A stretch of 64,000 bases of DNA from Chamaecrista fasciculata (lineage: Eukaryota > Streptophyta > Magnoliopsida > Fabales > Fabaceae). Shown piece after piece: positions 1 through 11,983 of the stretch (position 1 is its first letter; each line of letters opens with the position of its first letter). Location: positions 147,082-211,081 of the forward strand of contig QANZ01026610.1 of assembly GCA_003254925.1 (NCBI GenBank), read 5' to 3'. A program made the translations under genes and the position numbers. Under the pieces are notes generated by a model that was not told where the DNA came from, made no database searches, and saw only the letters and a list, made by a program, of their open reading frames with translations.

Positions 1-286
1 NNNNNNNNNNNNNNNNNNNNNNNNNNNNNNNNNNNNNNNNNNNNNNNNNNNNNNNNNNNNNNNNNNNNNNNNNNNNNNNNNNNNNNNNNNNNNNNNNNNN
101 NNNNNNNNNNNNNNNNNNNNNNNNNNNNNNNNNNNNNNNNNNNNNNNNNNNNNNNNNNNNNNNNNNNNNNNNNNNNNNNNNNNNNNNNNNNNNNNNNNNN
201 NNNNNNNNNNNNNNNNNNNNNNNNNNNNNNNNNNNNNNNNNNNNNNNNNNNNNNNNNNNNNNNNNNNNNNNNNNNNNNNNNNNNNN
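1..286. other. Assembly gap (run of N)
   Basis: All bases are N; nothing can be read here. Confidence 0.99.
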
Positions 287-691
287 TTTTTAAATTAATT
301 TTTTTAAAATATTCTTTCATATATATTATGTTTATATTGTCTGTAATGGTCCGCTATACTTTACTTAAATAAAAAGTGATTTGCTTATAGTATTAATCAT
401 TTTATTCTGAAATTCGCTTTTGTTGGGGAAGATGAATTACTCAAACATGAAACATCTCATAATCATATATATTGATCTAGGTAGATTTCATTCATTTTTT
501 TAAAGAAAAAATAAAAAATTTTAAAGTGTGCAAGCAGATGCAAAGCCCTTAGTAAATAGTGCCAATAATATAATGGTATTTACTATTTAGGACATCCACT
601 CCCTACTTAGCTAACATTGCCACGTTTTCTTAGATCAAACTTACCCAACAAGAAAGCCCAGACCGTAAAGAAAATTGAAATCGTCTTGGCC

Positions 692-732
692 AGAAGCCCA
701 GAATATCTTACCCAAAAAAGAAGCCCAGAATA
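692..732 (+). mobile_element. A-tailed micro-insertion with 14-bp target duplication
   Basis: The 14-mer agaagcccagaata occurs at 692-705 and again at 719-732. The 13 nt between them are tcttaccc followed by five A. A related tract with cttaccca lies 60 bp upstream, so local duplication is an alternative. Confidence 0.5.
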
Positions 733-833
733 AGTCTTGTATAAATACTAAATACTAAATAGTATAGTATGTTGCGTATGGGCAAGAAGAATTACGCATG
801 AAGGCAAAATTCTAGTGGGTTTAATTCAGATTA

Positions 834-888
834 AAGAGTTAATTAGTCAATAAATGTATGTCCATAAAAAAAAAATAAGAGTTAATTA
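834..888 (+). mobile_element. A-tailed micro-insertion with 12-bp target duplication
   Basis: The 12-mer aagagttaatta is at 834-845 and 877-888. The 31-nt insert (846-876) ends in gtatgtccat, an A-tract and a final t. Confidence 0.6.
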
Positions 889-1541
889 ATAGAAGAACTC
901 TTTTCACTGAACTATCTATATATCTACACCAAAAATTTCCTCCCATCAAACTATATACTAAAATTAGCTACACATCCGTTACGTTATAATTTTTGGAGAA
1001 TTGGGGGTGTGATTTGAGACAACGTGAAAAAAATTAGTAAGGGAAGGACGAAACATGATCTTAGCCTCTTAATTTTAAGAGGATTTGGTTGAGATGTATG
1101 AGAAAAGAAACATAATAGATTATAGAGGAAGTCCTTTGTAAATACTTTTGAGGTTTTGGATTAAAGTATTGCAATAAATTGAGAATGAGATTGAGAGTAA
1201 GATGGTATACATTAAAATCTAATAACATGGAGAGATATTTTATAATGATTAATGCGAGATTTCAATGTTTTTGATATTTGGGGATTCTCTTCAAATTGTT
1301 AAGAGAATGTTGAAGACAATAAATTTCTATTATTGCATATGCGTGAGTTATGTTATACCTATAATAATTATTAGTAGGCCATCATCTCATGTATAGATAA
1401 TTTTAGACTTTACGTAAGGACAATTAAGTGATTAACATATGAATAATCAATTTAGGATGTATCAATAAGGATTGTATATTTTTTTATTTTCATAATTTGA
1501 AATTAAATATTAAAATTAATATTTAACATTATAACTACTAA

Positions 1542-1627
1542 CTTTGATTTAGAATAAAAACTAACACATGCGATAGGTATTTTGTCTATTTCTGTCCCTG
1601 ATAAAAAAAAATCTTTGATTTAGAATA
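1542..1627 (+). mobile_element. A-tailed 56-nt insertion with 15-bp target duplication
   Basis: The 15-mer ctttgatttagaata is exactly repeated at 1542-1556 and 1613-1627. The insert (1557-1612) ends in ctgtccctgat plus an A-tract. It is one of the longest inserts of the group and the most useful for identifying a source element. Confidence 0.65.
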
Positions 1628-1679
1628 CCAACATATTAAAAAAAAAAAGTAGAACTCAAATCTTTAATATATAGTATAC

Positions 1680-1722
1680 AACTATAGATATTTATTTTCA
1701 GGCCCAAAAAAACTATAGACAT
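1680..1722 (+). mobile_element. A-tailed micro-insertion ending in caggccc
   Basis: The target aactatagatat (1680-1691) recurs with one change at 1711-1722. The 19-nt insert ends in ttttcaggccc and an A-tract, sharing the GGCC-A junction with many others in the window. Confidence 0.5.
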
Positions 1723-2128
1723 ATATTTGAATGGTTCCCGAAATCACACTACAAGCAATTTAGAATTAGTCATAGAAATTATAGCATATTTGACAAAAAA
1801 ATATCCAATGTAAAAAATATTAAAGTTATAAAAACTCAAAAGTTGATAATTTTAGTGACAGAGTTTTCTCATATTTTGTTTATACCTGTTTTTTTGATAA
1901 ATTTTCTTTGTAATCTCTCGACAATTTTTTTTCTTCTCAGCTATGGCATATTTTCTAGAGACGCAAAAGATAGATATTAGAGAAAGGTAAGGAAGAAAAT
2001 TAGGTACAAAAATCTAACACAAAAAAAATGCACAAGTCCCAAACATATTATCATTTTGAATGTGCTTGACATATTGTAGTTTTTTTTTTTCTGATAAGAA
2101 ATTGTTTGTCATGGTTATGTGCTTATCA

Positions 2129-2313
2129 TTCAGCAAAGAGATACTCTCCTTCCCGATCGTAACGATTTTATTTCTTTTGTGGATAAATTGCTCTCTATCT
2201 TGGAAAGACATAATTGGCAGGAAAGCGCTAAGACAATTGGTTTCATTGCATATGCAAGCCAATTGCATATATGCATTGAAATAAATTTATTGCAGACCCT
2301 CCCCCATTTTGTT
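2129..2313 (+). pseudogene. Possible exon-like fragment, unidentified
   Basis: An open frame follows an acceptor-like cttatcattcag at about 2123-2134 and reads as a protein-like stretch (for example DFISFVDKLLSILE and SAKTIGFIAYA) before a stop near 2316. The composition is less AT-rich than its surroundings. I do not recognise the family, there is no convincing downstream exon, and it may be a gene fragment or chance. Confidence 0.25.
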
Positions 2314-2831
2314 TAGCTTGATTGAAATTTGAAAGTGACATTTTACACCAAATTTTAGTTCGTATGAAGCAACTTAATGGGATAGTTCTTGGAAGTCAAA
2401 TCCATGTTTGTTTATGAAGTTTTTTCTTTATGAACCATAGAATGACATATTAGGAGACATTTCATCATCTTTCGTATCGGTGAAACACTAATATACTATT
2501 ATCAATAAAAAAAAATAGAGTGACTTTGGTCACAATTTCATATGCTGTATCACCTTTTTCCGTCAAGCCTATGTTATAAGTTTAAGCACTATCCAATATC
2601 ATATATATAGACTTCAAAAGAAAGAAAAGAGTGACACAATGACTGAGGTAGTGTTCAAAATCACTAATCTTGGATGGCAATAATTAATTATGAGATGATC
2701 AGATAATTAACAATAAAAAGAAACTACATGAATTTGATGGTTTAAGAAATCACTGCATGCTCTTATTCTGCGTGGCTAAGGTGGAAATATATCTCTCTCA
2801 CCACCTCATTCACAAGTCTTCCTTAATTAAA

Positions 2832-5800
2832 TTAAACAAAATACAATAATCTCTCAAATTTGGGTAAAGATGATATAGCTTCAATGGCACTGCCTAAAGC
2901 CCAAGCTGCTTCAACATAAGAATCCTTATACTTAACTTCATTCACCACTGCAACTTCTTCCCATGGATCTAGGCCTGTATATATATATTGCAGACATCAA
3001 TGACTCATTGTGCTATAAAATATCATATATTAAATCAATATATATCTTCCTTGTAAACGTTGTCTGTATATCTATATGATATACGAATTGACAATTCAAT
3101 CCTTAAAGTTTTAGTTTACACACAGTAGTTTCTAAAAACCGTAAAGTCAATACATTTTAGTCCTTTTAATCTACATTTATTTTGAGCTAGAACCAACTTT
3201 TAGAGATAATTGTGTCGATTATATGACTTCTAAAAGTATGAATTGAATTTTTAAAGATTGAATTATCAACTCATATATTTTTCAAAAATCAACTTGTACT
3301 GTATGTAAGTTTGCAAAACGTACCAAATCCATCAACGAGCAAAGTATACTGGTAAGCAAGGTCCATGCATACATATTGAAGATTTTCATCCCTCATGAGT
3401 AGGAAAGTGGACTTGGCTTCTTCATATTTTGTCTTACAAGCAAGCTGGGCTGCAATCTTATAATCCACAATGCGAATTTTGTCGCTGGGCTTGTTTATAT
3501 CTGCAATACCAGACTATATATATATGTGTTGAATTAGTGTATTAGTTAATATATTAAATCACTATGTAATATATGACCATTCAATAGCTATATAGCATTA
3601 TTATATATATAAAGTACATCAATCATTAATTTACTCTTATTATATATGTTAGTACTTAGTAGTATTACCTCGGTAGCTAGGTAATAGAGAGCAGTGGCAA
3701 GATAAAGATGTTGCTGTCCTTTTCCTCCTCCACCATTCCAAATGCCACCAAATGTGCAATTCTTGTGGCTACATGTTGCATTCACATTCAGAGCTTCTAG
3801 AATTGTGTTTCTGCATTCTTTCAAGTTAGAACCTGTGGGCAGTGCTGACGTCTTGTAATCCACACCTCCATATTTGTAAATACCTTTTATTTGGGATTCA
3901 ACCAAAATATGAGATTAATCAAACTTATATGTATATATATGTATATGGGAGGAAAAGGAGAGTGTGTAATTAATTACCATCAAAGCCAGCTAAAATACAT
4001 GGGTTGGGAGAATCACCAGAGACCTTCAAGATCTCTGCACGAGCTGCTTCTTTACCATAGTGCAAGTAACTGAAATTAACAAGCTTCACAAACTTAATTA
4101 TATATGTTAATTATGTGTTAAAAAAAATATATGTTAATTAGTTTAATTAAAGGGGGGATTGAGGTTTTATCTCCAAAGAGAGCTCAATCTTACGAGGATT
4201 CTATTTTCCAATTTTTGGATCATGTCTTGAAATATTGGATACAAATATAAAAAAAAGTTGAAAACATTCAAAATGGAAACCAAATCGATGAGTGTATAAA
4301 ATTATAAATTGAATACCTATGAACATAGACATAATATTTAATTCCTTTGAGGTATAACTGAGTTATGTAAGGGTCTTGTCCATGTTGTGCATTGGGAGCC
4401 TTAGCAGCATCTTTCTCTGAAATGGCATATGCCATTTGGACTGATGCTCCTCCAAGATCAATTACTCCCACTGTCTTCTTATACTCTTTTCCCAAATTTC
4501 CTAATAGATAATTCATTGCCACCTAAACCATATACCAAATTAATATGGATTCATTATTAATTCAATTTACTTAGTTATATTACATGTTCAATTAATTAAT
4601 AATATCGATCAAGATCTGTTGTGTGTTGGGATCCATGAGGCATACCCATAGATAAGAGCCTTCGTGGGTTCCATCAATAACCTTAACTGCATCACTCTCA
4701 ATTTCCAGAGTGCTTCTTTTCTTCAACATATCCCTAACCTTAAGAAGCAGAAAAAGTCAAAGGGTAAAAAATGTAAGAAAACACATAAGCATAAGAAGAT
4801 ACGTGGAAGCCAATCCTCTTAAGTTTAGTATTTGTAAAGTTTCTTTTTCTAGCATTAAAAAGAATTACTTTCTAATCTTGTTTATGAGAATCTGAGTACT
4901 ACTTTTAGATAAAATTTCCTTTTCTAACATTATGAAAAATGCTTTCTGTTACTAGAAAGTAGAAAGTTAAAACTTCATTTTGATCCTCAAACCATGTGGT
5001 TAATATTATTTTGGTCCTAAAATTATTTTTTATTCTATTTTGGTTTTCAAACTTTCGCATTTGTTTTGTTTTAGTCTTCAAGATGTGATTTCATCTAATT
5101 TCTGTCATTTCTGACCTAGACAATTGAGATGAACTATTTTTCTCTTATATGTACTTTCTTAGTCACAAATTAAACATAAATTTATAATTGAATATTTTTC
5201 TTTCAAAGAATGATAATTTTTCTTTATCTATTTGTGAACTTACTTATTATGACACACATATATATATAAAAGAGATAAATTGTCCATTTGTAATGTCTAG
5301 GTTATAAATAACAAATAACAATAGAAATCTGATAAAATCACATTTTGAACTAACAATAGAACAAATATGTAAGTTTGAAGATCAAAATAGAACAAAAATC
5401 AATTTTAAAACCACAATGAAATTGATGTCATTGTTTGAGGATCATGATAACTATTTGACAAAAGTAGAACTTTAATCTACCATAACTTAAAAAACTAGTT
5501 TTAAAATTCCAGAGAAGATCTAAGGTCAAGATCTGTAATAAGGTAGCTAGCTATATGTATATATTAGTTATTATATTATACCGCTTCCAGGATCAATTCA
5601 GAAGCATTCCCATCCAAAGACCTCAAGCCTGCGGTTGCCTGCATAAGCAAATCAAAATAATTAGGAAATGTTCAGATTGTCCTAATATAAAATTATAATA
5701 TATATGTAGCAAAATGCGAAATTAAGAAGTGATTAAGTAATTAAGAAATAAGAAGTGATAATGGTGAATATACCCCAAGTCTGAGGGGTGTCTTGGAGTG

Positions 5801-7355
5801 GAATTTTTTGGGAACAACAGTTTGGGCTTCATCCAACAGAGGAATAATAGATTCTGCAGCTTTTTCCGGATTCTTCGCATATGCACTCAAACCTGGTTTA
5901 ACCTACAACACATACATATCAAATTATCAACAAATTGAATTTTTCTGTGTTTGCTTCTTAGTTCCTCTGTTCGTTGTGTAACAAAAAAAATAAATCAACA
6001 AATTGAATTTACTATGAACCCTAATAATTCATAATGTCATAAATAATTAAATATAACAAAATGATTCTATATCAATTTTTTTTTAGATTTACAGAATTCA
6101 TATATGATTTTATAAAAATTAATAAATAGTAAGTATGATTATTGTGACAAAAGTAATTTCATGAAATTAAATTATTTTTCTTATAGTTTTATTAGTATCT
6201 AATAATTATATATTGTATGATCACTCTTATAGATCGAGAATGGTACTACTTTGATCAAGAATTTTCTAAAAGAGTGGGTCGGGTGGATATATTAATTATT
6301 ATTAATGTAACGTAATGATGTGAGTGAAGAGGTATGGCGGATTCTATAAGTTATATAGTTTACTTTATTTGTTTATCTATTTTTTATAATTTACCAAAAA
6401 AAATGTTTATCTATCTTTTATAAAAAGTTCATTTTATTGATTGAGAATGTAATAATAAAAATGGGAGAAAAAAAAGAGAACGAGCTAAATTAATATATTT
6501 AAGAAGATTACTTCAATATATATATATATATAATATTTGATGCATTAATGAATGTTGTTATTTTAAACTATACAATAACATAATATTTTATATAAAATTT
6601 ATTTATTTTAATGTTTGCTGTGTCCTGTGTGTCTCCTTTCATGAACAATCCTATCACATTTAATTTCATGGTTCACATATAATTATAAAATATTATTTTA
6701 AAGTTTAGAACTATTCATAATAAATATTATAAATATATTTTCACATATAATTTATATTATGAATAGTTCTAAACTTTAAAATAATATTTTCATATAAAAC
6801 ATATTATTTTAAAGTTTAGAACTATACATATTAATAACAGATGTCATAAAAAAAATGCGAAGTAAGATTTTGTTTTTTTTTTTTTAAAAAAAAGTTAACT
6901 TAAAACTATCTTATAAACAAAGTAAAAAATCGAACTCATAACGTTTGATTAAGGATTTCCTCGTTAATTAATTACTCTACACACTCCCAAATCATAATTT
7001 TCAATCAAGTGTTTATTAAGAAGCTAATTAAATCCACAAAATAAATAGAAAGCCAAAAAAAGAAAGAAGTGACCTTGTGAAGAAACTCAACACCTTGACC
7101 AATGGGAAGGAGATCTAAGGTACGATTGAAGTGGAAGACATGGACACGAGTACCAGTACTTCCAGCATCGAATATAACTGCATACGATGTTTTGCTTTTC
7201 TGATTTGGAGACAATTTACGACTAGAGATAATACCATACGACGATTCATCTCCTTCATACTTCTCCAACAAAGACGAAGAAGAAGAAGAAGAAGAGCTTG
7301 CATGCGCCAAACAAATCACCAACAATAATGTGATGAACATTAGAGAGTGATCCAT
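2832..7355 (-). CDS. Apyrase 1 (GDA1/CD39 nucleoside phosphatase), secreted type, 9 exons
   Basis: Predicted 468-residue apyrase, hydrolysing nucleoside tri- and diphosphates. Exons by splice-site reading and phase: 7355-7074, 5902-5774, 5638-5582, 4738-4646, 4522-4317, 4069-3978, 3883-3669, 3513-3324, 2974-2832; all junctions are GT/AG and the frame closes at a TAA. An N-terminal hydrophobic segment (about residues 5-20) and a polyserine run suggest a signal peptide. Apyrase conserved regions are visible: DAGSTGTR (from residue 63), [28 protein letters not shown] with the likely catalytic Glu, [11 protein letters not shown] (from about 209), and [13 protein letters not shown] (about 328-340). 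The C-terminus [12 protein letters not shown] is typical of plant apyrases of this size, including legume root apyrases. Introns contain inverted repeats and three micro-insertions. Secretion is inferred; the family call is firm. Confidence 0.93.
4101..4140 (+). mobile_element. A-tailed micro-insertion in apyrase 1 intron
   Basis: The 13-mer tatatgttaatta is at 4101-4113 and 4128-4140. The 14-nt insert is tgtgtt plus an A-tract. It lies in the intron between exons 5 and 6. The target is AT-rich, so chance is a little more likely here. Confidence 0.5.
4966..5475. mobile_element. Inverted-repeat MITE, 'ttttggtcct' family 2, in apyrase 1 intron
   Basis: The left arm (aaaacttcattttgatcctc) and right arm (gaggatcatgataactattt) are degenerate inverted copies made of repeated 'ttttggtcct'-like units around an AT-rich centre. 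Related copies are at about 8070-8545, 45916-46535 and 47150-47650. The element fills most of the intron between exons 3 and 4. Ends are approximate. Confidence 0.6.
5926..6010 (+). mobile_element. A-tailed 51-nt insertion with 17-bp target duplication, in apyrase 1 intron 1
   Basis: The 17-mer atcaacaaattgaattt is exactly repeated at 5926-5942 and 5994-6010. The 51-nt insert ends in cctctgttcgttgtgtaac, an A-tract and taa. It lies about 20 bp from the exon 2 acceptor (5903-5904), so on the gene strand it contributes a T-tract to the 3' part of intron 1. Confidence 0.7.
6370..6422 (+). mobile_element. A-tailed micro-insertion with 19-bp target duplication
   Basis: The 19-mers at 6370-6388 and 6404-6422 (tgtttatctatnttttata) differ at one base. 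The 15-nt insert is atttacc plus an A-tract. It is in apyrase 1 intron 1. Confidence 0.6.
6689..6829. repeat. Inverted repeat plus third direct copy in apyrase 1 intron 1
   Basis: A roughly 32-bp arm at 6689-6720 (containing ttttaaagtttagaactatt) is inverted at 6756-6787 and occurs again in direct orientation at 6801-6829. The first pair can fold into a hairpin with a loop of about 35 nt. Confidence 0.7.
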
Positions 7356-7571
7356 ATTGTCGGCTAGCTAATCTCTAGTTATGCCTACATGTACACATGA
7401 ATCATGATAAACACCCATATATATAAGCGTCAAGTGTTCATATACGTAAATACAATTTTAAATTTTAATATAGTGTTGATTTCGTACACATATCTTATAT
7501 AAATTAATGATTTTAATATAGTATTAATTTGGAACACATTGACATATCTCAATATATAATGAAATAAATTA

Positions 7572-7961
7572 AGGGGGAACGGATCCTCAGCCGTTCTAAG
7601 TTGTGGAGTTTCTATGGAGTTCGACTGATCTCATCCGTTCATATAATCAACGCATTATATCTTGCCACGTCATCAATTTAATGAAAACTCACTGTCTTCC
7701 CGTCTCTTTATTCCCGCTTAGTTTTTTTCGTTCATTCCCAAGATAGTCACACTTTTGATCTTAGCTTCATTATTGGTGTTAACAACCGCTCTTCTGTCTC
7801 TGTTTATTGGTGTATTGTATCCTATCTTCATTAAATTGATGAAGAAGAAGACGACGGAGTTTTCATTAAATTGATGACTTGGCAACATATGATGCGTCCA
7901 CTACATGAACGCATGAGATCAGCCGGAACTCTACAACTTGAAACTGCTGAGGATCCATTCC
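7572..7961. mobile_element. MITE with terminal inverted repeats, upstream of apyrase 1
   Basis: The left end (gaacggatcctcagccgttc and onwards) and right end (ending ctgctgaggatccattcc) are inverted copies over roughly 37 bp with several mismatches. taaatta flanks both sides (7565-7571 and 7962-7968), consistent with a target duplication. It lies about 220 bp upstream of the apyrase 1 start codon and so may sit in its promoter. Superfamily not determined. Confidence 0.6.
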
Positions 7962-8069
7962 TAAATTAATGATTTAAGTCATTTAACCAATGAAAGATGA
8001 TAAATATTTTAATTTAATCTATAAAAGATAAAATTGTATGATTTACTTTATAAAAAATATAGTTGCATT

Positions 8070-8545
8070 ACGATTTAGATAAAATTTTCATATTTGTTCT
8101 GTTTTGGTCCCCACAATAAGATTTCATATGATTTTTGTTTTCATATGATTTTTGTCGTTATTTCTAGTCTTGATAGTTCAAAACTTCAAATGAATCATTT
8201 CTCTCTCATATATATCATAATAAGTGAGTTAACAAAGAAAGAAATATTTTTATTCTTAATCACAAATTAAAGATAAATTTGTGCTTCATTTTTAACTTCA
8301 ATTTATGACTAAGGATGAAAATATTTATCTCTTTTTACCAACTCACTTTTTAAGACATCTATAAAAAAGAAATGATTCATCTCAATTATCTATATTATAA
8401 ATAACGGTAAAAATTGGTGACATTTTGAGGACCAAAATAGAACAAATGTAAAAGTTTGCTGAGGACTAAAACGGAATAAAAAATAGTTTTAAGACTAAAA
8501 TGAAACTTACCTCATATTTTGAGGACCAAAATGAAGTTTTAACGT
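8070..8545. mobile_element. Inverted-repeat MITE, 'ttttggtcct' family 2
   Basis: It has the same organisation as the copy at 4966-5475: a left arm of 'ttttggtcc' units, an AT-rich centre, and a right arm of 'ggaccaaaat' units ending near gaccaaaatgaagttttaac. Boundaries are approximate. Confidence 0.55.
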
Positions 8546-9438
8546 TAATTTCCATGCCTTATGGATAAGCATCTAGATTTTGGGCTATGCTTGTAAAAGC
8601 TCTGTAAATGAGGCAACGTGTTCTCTTTTTTTTTTTTTTTTTTAATTTAGCACAACTTTCAATGAAAGTAGTTAAAAAATTAAAAAGAAAATAAGCATGA
8701 GAGAGGTGAGAGAAAGAAACAATAAGATATGGTCCCTCATTTTTGACCTTTTGGTAGCATTACCCTTTGGTGATCAGATTCCCTAGCATCATGTGTCTTA
8801 TTGTATAAAAACTATTAGCACGTGATTAGTCCTAGTTTAAAAAGAAAAACGTTTTTAGTCCCCCCATATTCAAAATATTGACAGAGAATCAAGGCCTAGA
8901 GAGTTACATCATTAGATGACAGATATTACATAGAGTAAATTAATAGTGTATAATAAATATCTCGACTTAATTACTCAAAGATAAACTTAACTTAATAATT
9001 AAATATATAATTACAAGATCTTATGTTGAAAAGAAATATAACTCTAATTTAATAAAAATATTCTTTCTCTGCACGTGATTAGTCCGTGTCGTGTCCGTTT
9101 TTGTGTCAGGCTTCATAACTGCAATTTAATAGCTATTCACAACATTCCCTAAATAAAATGGGACAGTGTTATGAAAATTAAGATTGATAAAATAAAATGA
9201 TTTCTTGTGTCTTTCTCTTATCTATTTCAATTAAATAAGAAAAATAATAATCAAATCACTTCATATATGAGGCGAGCTATTTACAACAAAATCCAATAAA
9301 ATGTAAGAGAAAGTGTTAGAAAGAAGGCAATAATTGCATTTTATTTTGTACTTTTAAATAGAAGTGAAAAAACAAAGTTGATTATTTAAGACAGTTATAT
9401 TCTTAATTAAAATTATTAATTATTATATTTGTACTTTT

Positions 9439-9484
9439 AAGTTTTAACTCTAGTTACTCCATCAAAAAAAAAGTTTTAACTCTA
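9439..9484 (+). mobile_element. A-tailed micro-insertion with 14-bp target duplication
   Basis: The 14-mer aagttttaactcta is at 9439-9452 and 9471-9484. The 18-nt insert is gttactccatc plus an A-tract. Confidence 0.65.
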
Positions 9485-10036
9485 TTTACGTGTATTTTTT
9501 TTTTGTCGGGTAATGAAAAAATTAATATTTCATAATCACATAGAAGTCTGGAGATTAGATTAGTAATTTTCTTTTCTTTTTTTCTTAAATCAATACATTT
9601 CTTTCCATTCGGCAATTCCTGTGCCATGGGCATGCGCAATCAACTCTACGTCTCTACCACATGAAAAGCATGGCTCTAGCTTCTTTCTCATGATAATTGT
9701 TTATAAAACTTAAAAAGCACACCTACTTCCACTTGCAATAATTTCTATGCTTCCATCTGCATTAATTAATATTTTACTCCTTGATGTTATAAATATTGTG
9801 TCCCTACGTACTACGGTACTAATTAAATATGTTGCTGGGTGAGATAAAAGTCTTCACTAAAAGTTTTCAATTCGGTTTACAAAACTTGAAATATTAAATT
9901 AATTATAATTTATAAGATAGCATAGGAATATATATTAATTATATCTCATTATAATGTATAAATAATTTTTTTATTTTAAACATTTTTCTCAAATCAATCT
10001 ATAAATTTTAAAAAAAGTCAAATAAATACAATAGAG

Positions 10037-10073
10037 AAAAGCGTTTGATTTCGGCCAAAAAAAAAAGCGTTTG
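10037..10073 (+). mobile_element. A-tailed micro-insertion ending in cggcc
   Basis: The 11-mer aaaagcgtttg is at 10037-10047 and 10063-10073. The 15-nt insert is atttcggcc plus six A. Confidence 0.6.
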
Positions 10074-10348
10074 TTTCGAATTGTTGTTATAAACGACAGA
10101 GACATACAGTACAAAACTACAAATACGTCATTCCTTGCATCTGAGTCCCTCTAGAATTATTGATTTATTATGTTGACAATTATTTTTATTTTATTTTACA
10201 CGGAACCCCACTTTCACGTGAATGTTTATAGACAAATTATTAATTACAGAAAAATTAAAAAATAAACATCACGTGGTATGTCTAGATGAAAGCCTTTTCA
10301 TTGGTAGGGCCCTTAGTGTGGCTATTCTGAGATTGGATTAGTGCAGTT

Positions 10349-10455
10349 GTGAACCTGCAGTGTGAGACATATCTCTCAAAACTCACAATTTCATTAAAGT
10401 TTGAGTTTAATGAAACTGTGAATTTTAAGAGGTATGTCTCACACTACAGGCTCAC
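10349..10455. repeat. 107-nt near-perfect hairpin
   Basis: The arms 10349-10399 and 10406-10455 are inverted copies (gtgaacctgcagtgtgagac pairs with gtctcacactacaggctcac) with few mismatches and a very short loop. It could be a tiny MITE or fold as a small-RNA precursor. No flanking target duplication was convincing. Confidence 0.75.
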
Positions 10456-10587
10456 TCCAAGAAAATTAAATCTACTGTAATAGATCCATTCTCGACTATT
10501 CTCAAGATAATTTACTAACCCACTTACCCATCTAAAAGAACTCTCAAATAAACTAATAAAACCTTGTGATAAGTCTTAAGAGATCAA

Positions 10588-11983
10588 GGGTGTGTTTGGA
10601 TTAGAAGTAGGTAATGAAATGATGATTTTATGTAATGAAATGGTAATGAGAAAATTATGTAATGAAAATGTAATGAAAATAGTGTTTGGATTAGTTTGAG
10701 ATGTAATGAAAAAAATAGGATGTGAAATTATGAAAAAGGGTATGTAATGATTGTGGTTGGTTGAAATAAATATATGGGTTTTTTTAAATTGTATAGGGGT
10801 AGAATTGATAATTGATGATGGAAATAGATAGAAATAAAAAAATAATATTTTGACTTTTTGGTTGTGGTGGTTATGAAATGAAATGGTAATGAAATTGTCT
10901 TGGAATTTGTGCTAGATGTGAATATTTGTAATGAAGGTTGGAGTAGTATTATGTAATGAAATGAAAGGACCAAAATGTAAATAACATGAAAATTTTTAAA
11001 AACCTACCATTTGGTCTATGATTTTATATAAATTGAACGAATCGGTCCTTACGAAAGTGAAATATATCTCTTGACCCGTAAAAAATTGCATTCATCAACG
11101 ATTGGGTTTCTATATTGCAAACTTTCCTCCAAAAAATAAATTGAAGGACCAAAATGTTATCCACGAAAAAAATGTGGGACCAAAAATTATATATTAATCA
11201 AAACGGTTTGTCTTTTTGCGGGTAATAATATGACCGTTGATCTTCACGCATGAGCACATCGCACCATCCACTCTTCTTCCACTATCTGCCTCTCTCGTAT
11301 ACCCATATATATACTGGAGGAGAGACCAAAATGTATATTTTTGGCGTCTGAATTATATATTTTATATCATGGACTAAAATGTAAATAACATGAGTTGAAT
11401 TATTTTATTTTAAATTAATATAAATTATAAATTATATATAGTATAATATAATATATTTATAAAATAAAAAATATTTATATATTATTATATTATATATATG
11501 AATACGTGAGTGTGTGGCATATATATATATGTTAAAATATATATACACATTATATTATTATAATATATATATATATATATATGGCCGAAATGTATATATA
11601 TATTATAATTATAAAATATATATGTGAGAGAGAGAGGGGGTGAATAAGAAAAAGAGGAAGAAAAAAGAAAAAATGATGAGTGGAGAGAGAAAGTTGTAAG
11701 TGTAATAAATGAGGGTATTGAAAATTACTATTTTGCTAAATAGTTTTTTTATATTTGTATTAGAGTATAGGTAATTATAGGTATTTGAGTAGGGGTATGT
11801 TAGTAATTGGGTATGAAATATGTAATGAAATGAGTTGGTAATGAAGTGTAATTTTTGTGATGACTTTATAATTGAAAAACAAACACCTAAATAGCACTGT
11901 AGCTTAAGTTATGTAATGAAAATTGAGATAATAAAATTATAATGGGATTATAACGAAATTATAATTCTAATCCAAACACACCC
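10588..11983. mobile_element. 1.4-kb non-autonomous DNA transposon with 19-bp TIRs
   Basis: gggtgtgtttggattagaa at 10588-10606 is perfectly inverted at 11965-11983. The interior is full of 'taatgaaat' repeats and AT tracts, with no transposase frame. CAA borders both sides but a diagnostic target duplication is not clear. An 81-bp fragment of the same element, identical to this left end, lies at 45358-45438, which suggests recent movement. Confidence 0.8.

Larger units (their letters stand above)
287..2831. other. AT-rich region without a recognisable gene
   Basis: This stretch 3' of apyrase 1 (minus strand) is AT-rich with stops in all frames. It holds four micro-insertions flanked by target duplications (692-732, 834-888, 1542-1627, 1680-1722, listed separately) and one possible exon-like fragment near 2129-2313. 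No promoter, RNA gene or complete coding region was recognised. Confidence 0.7.
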
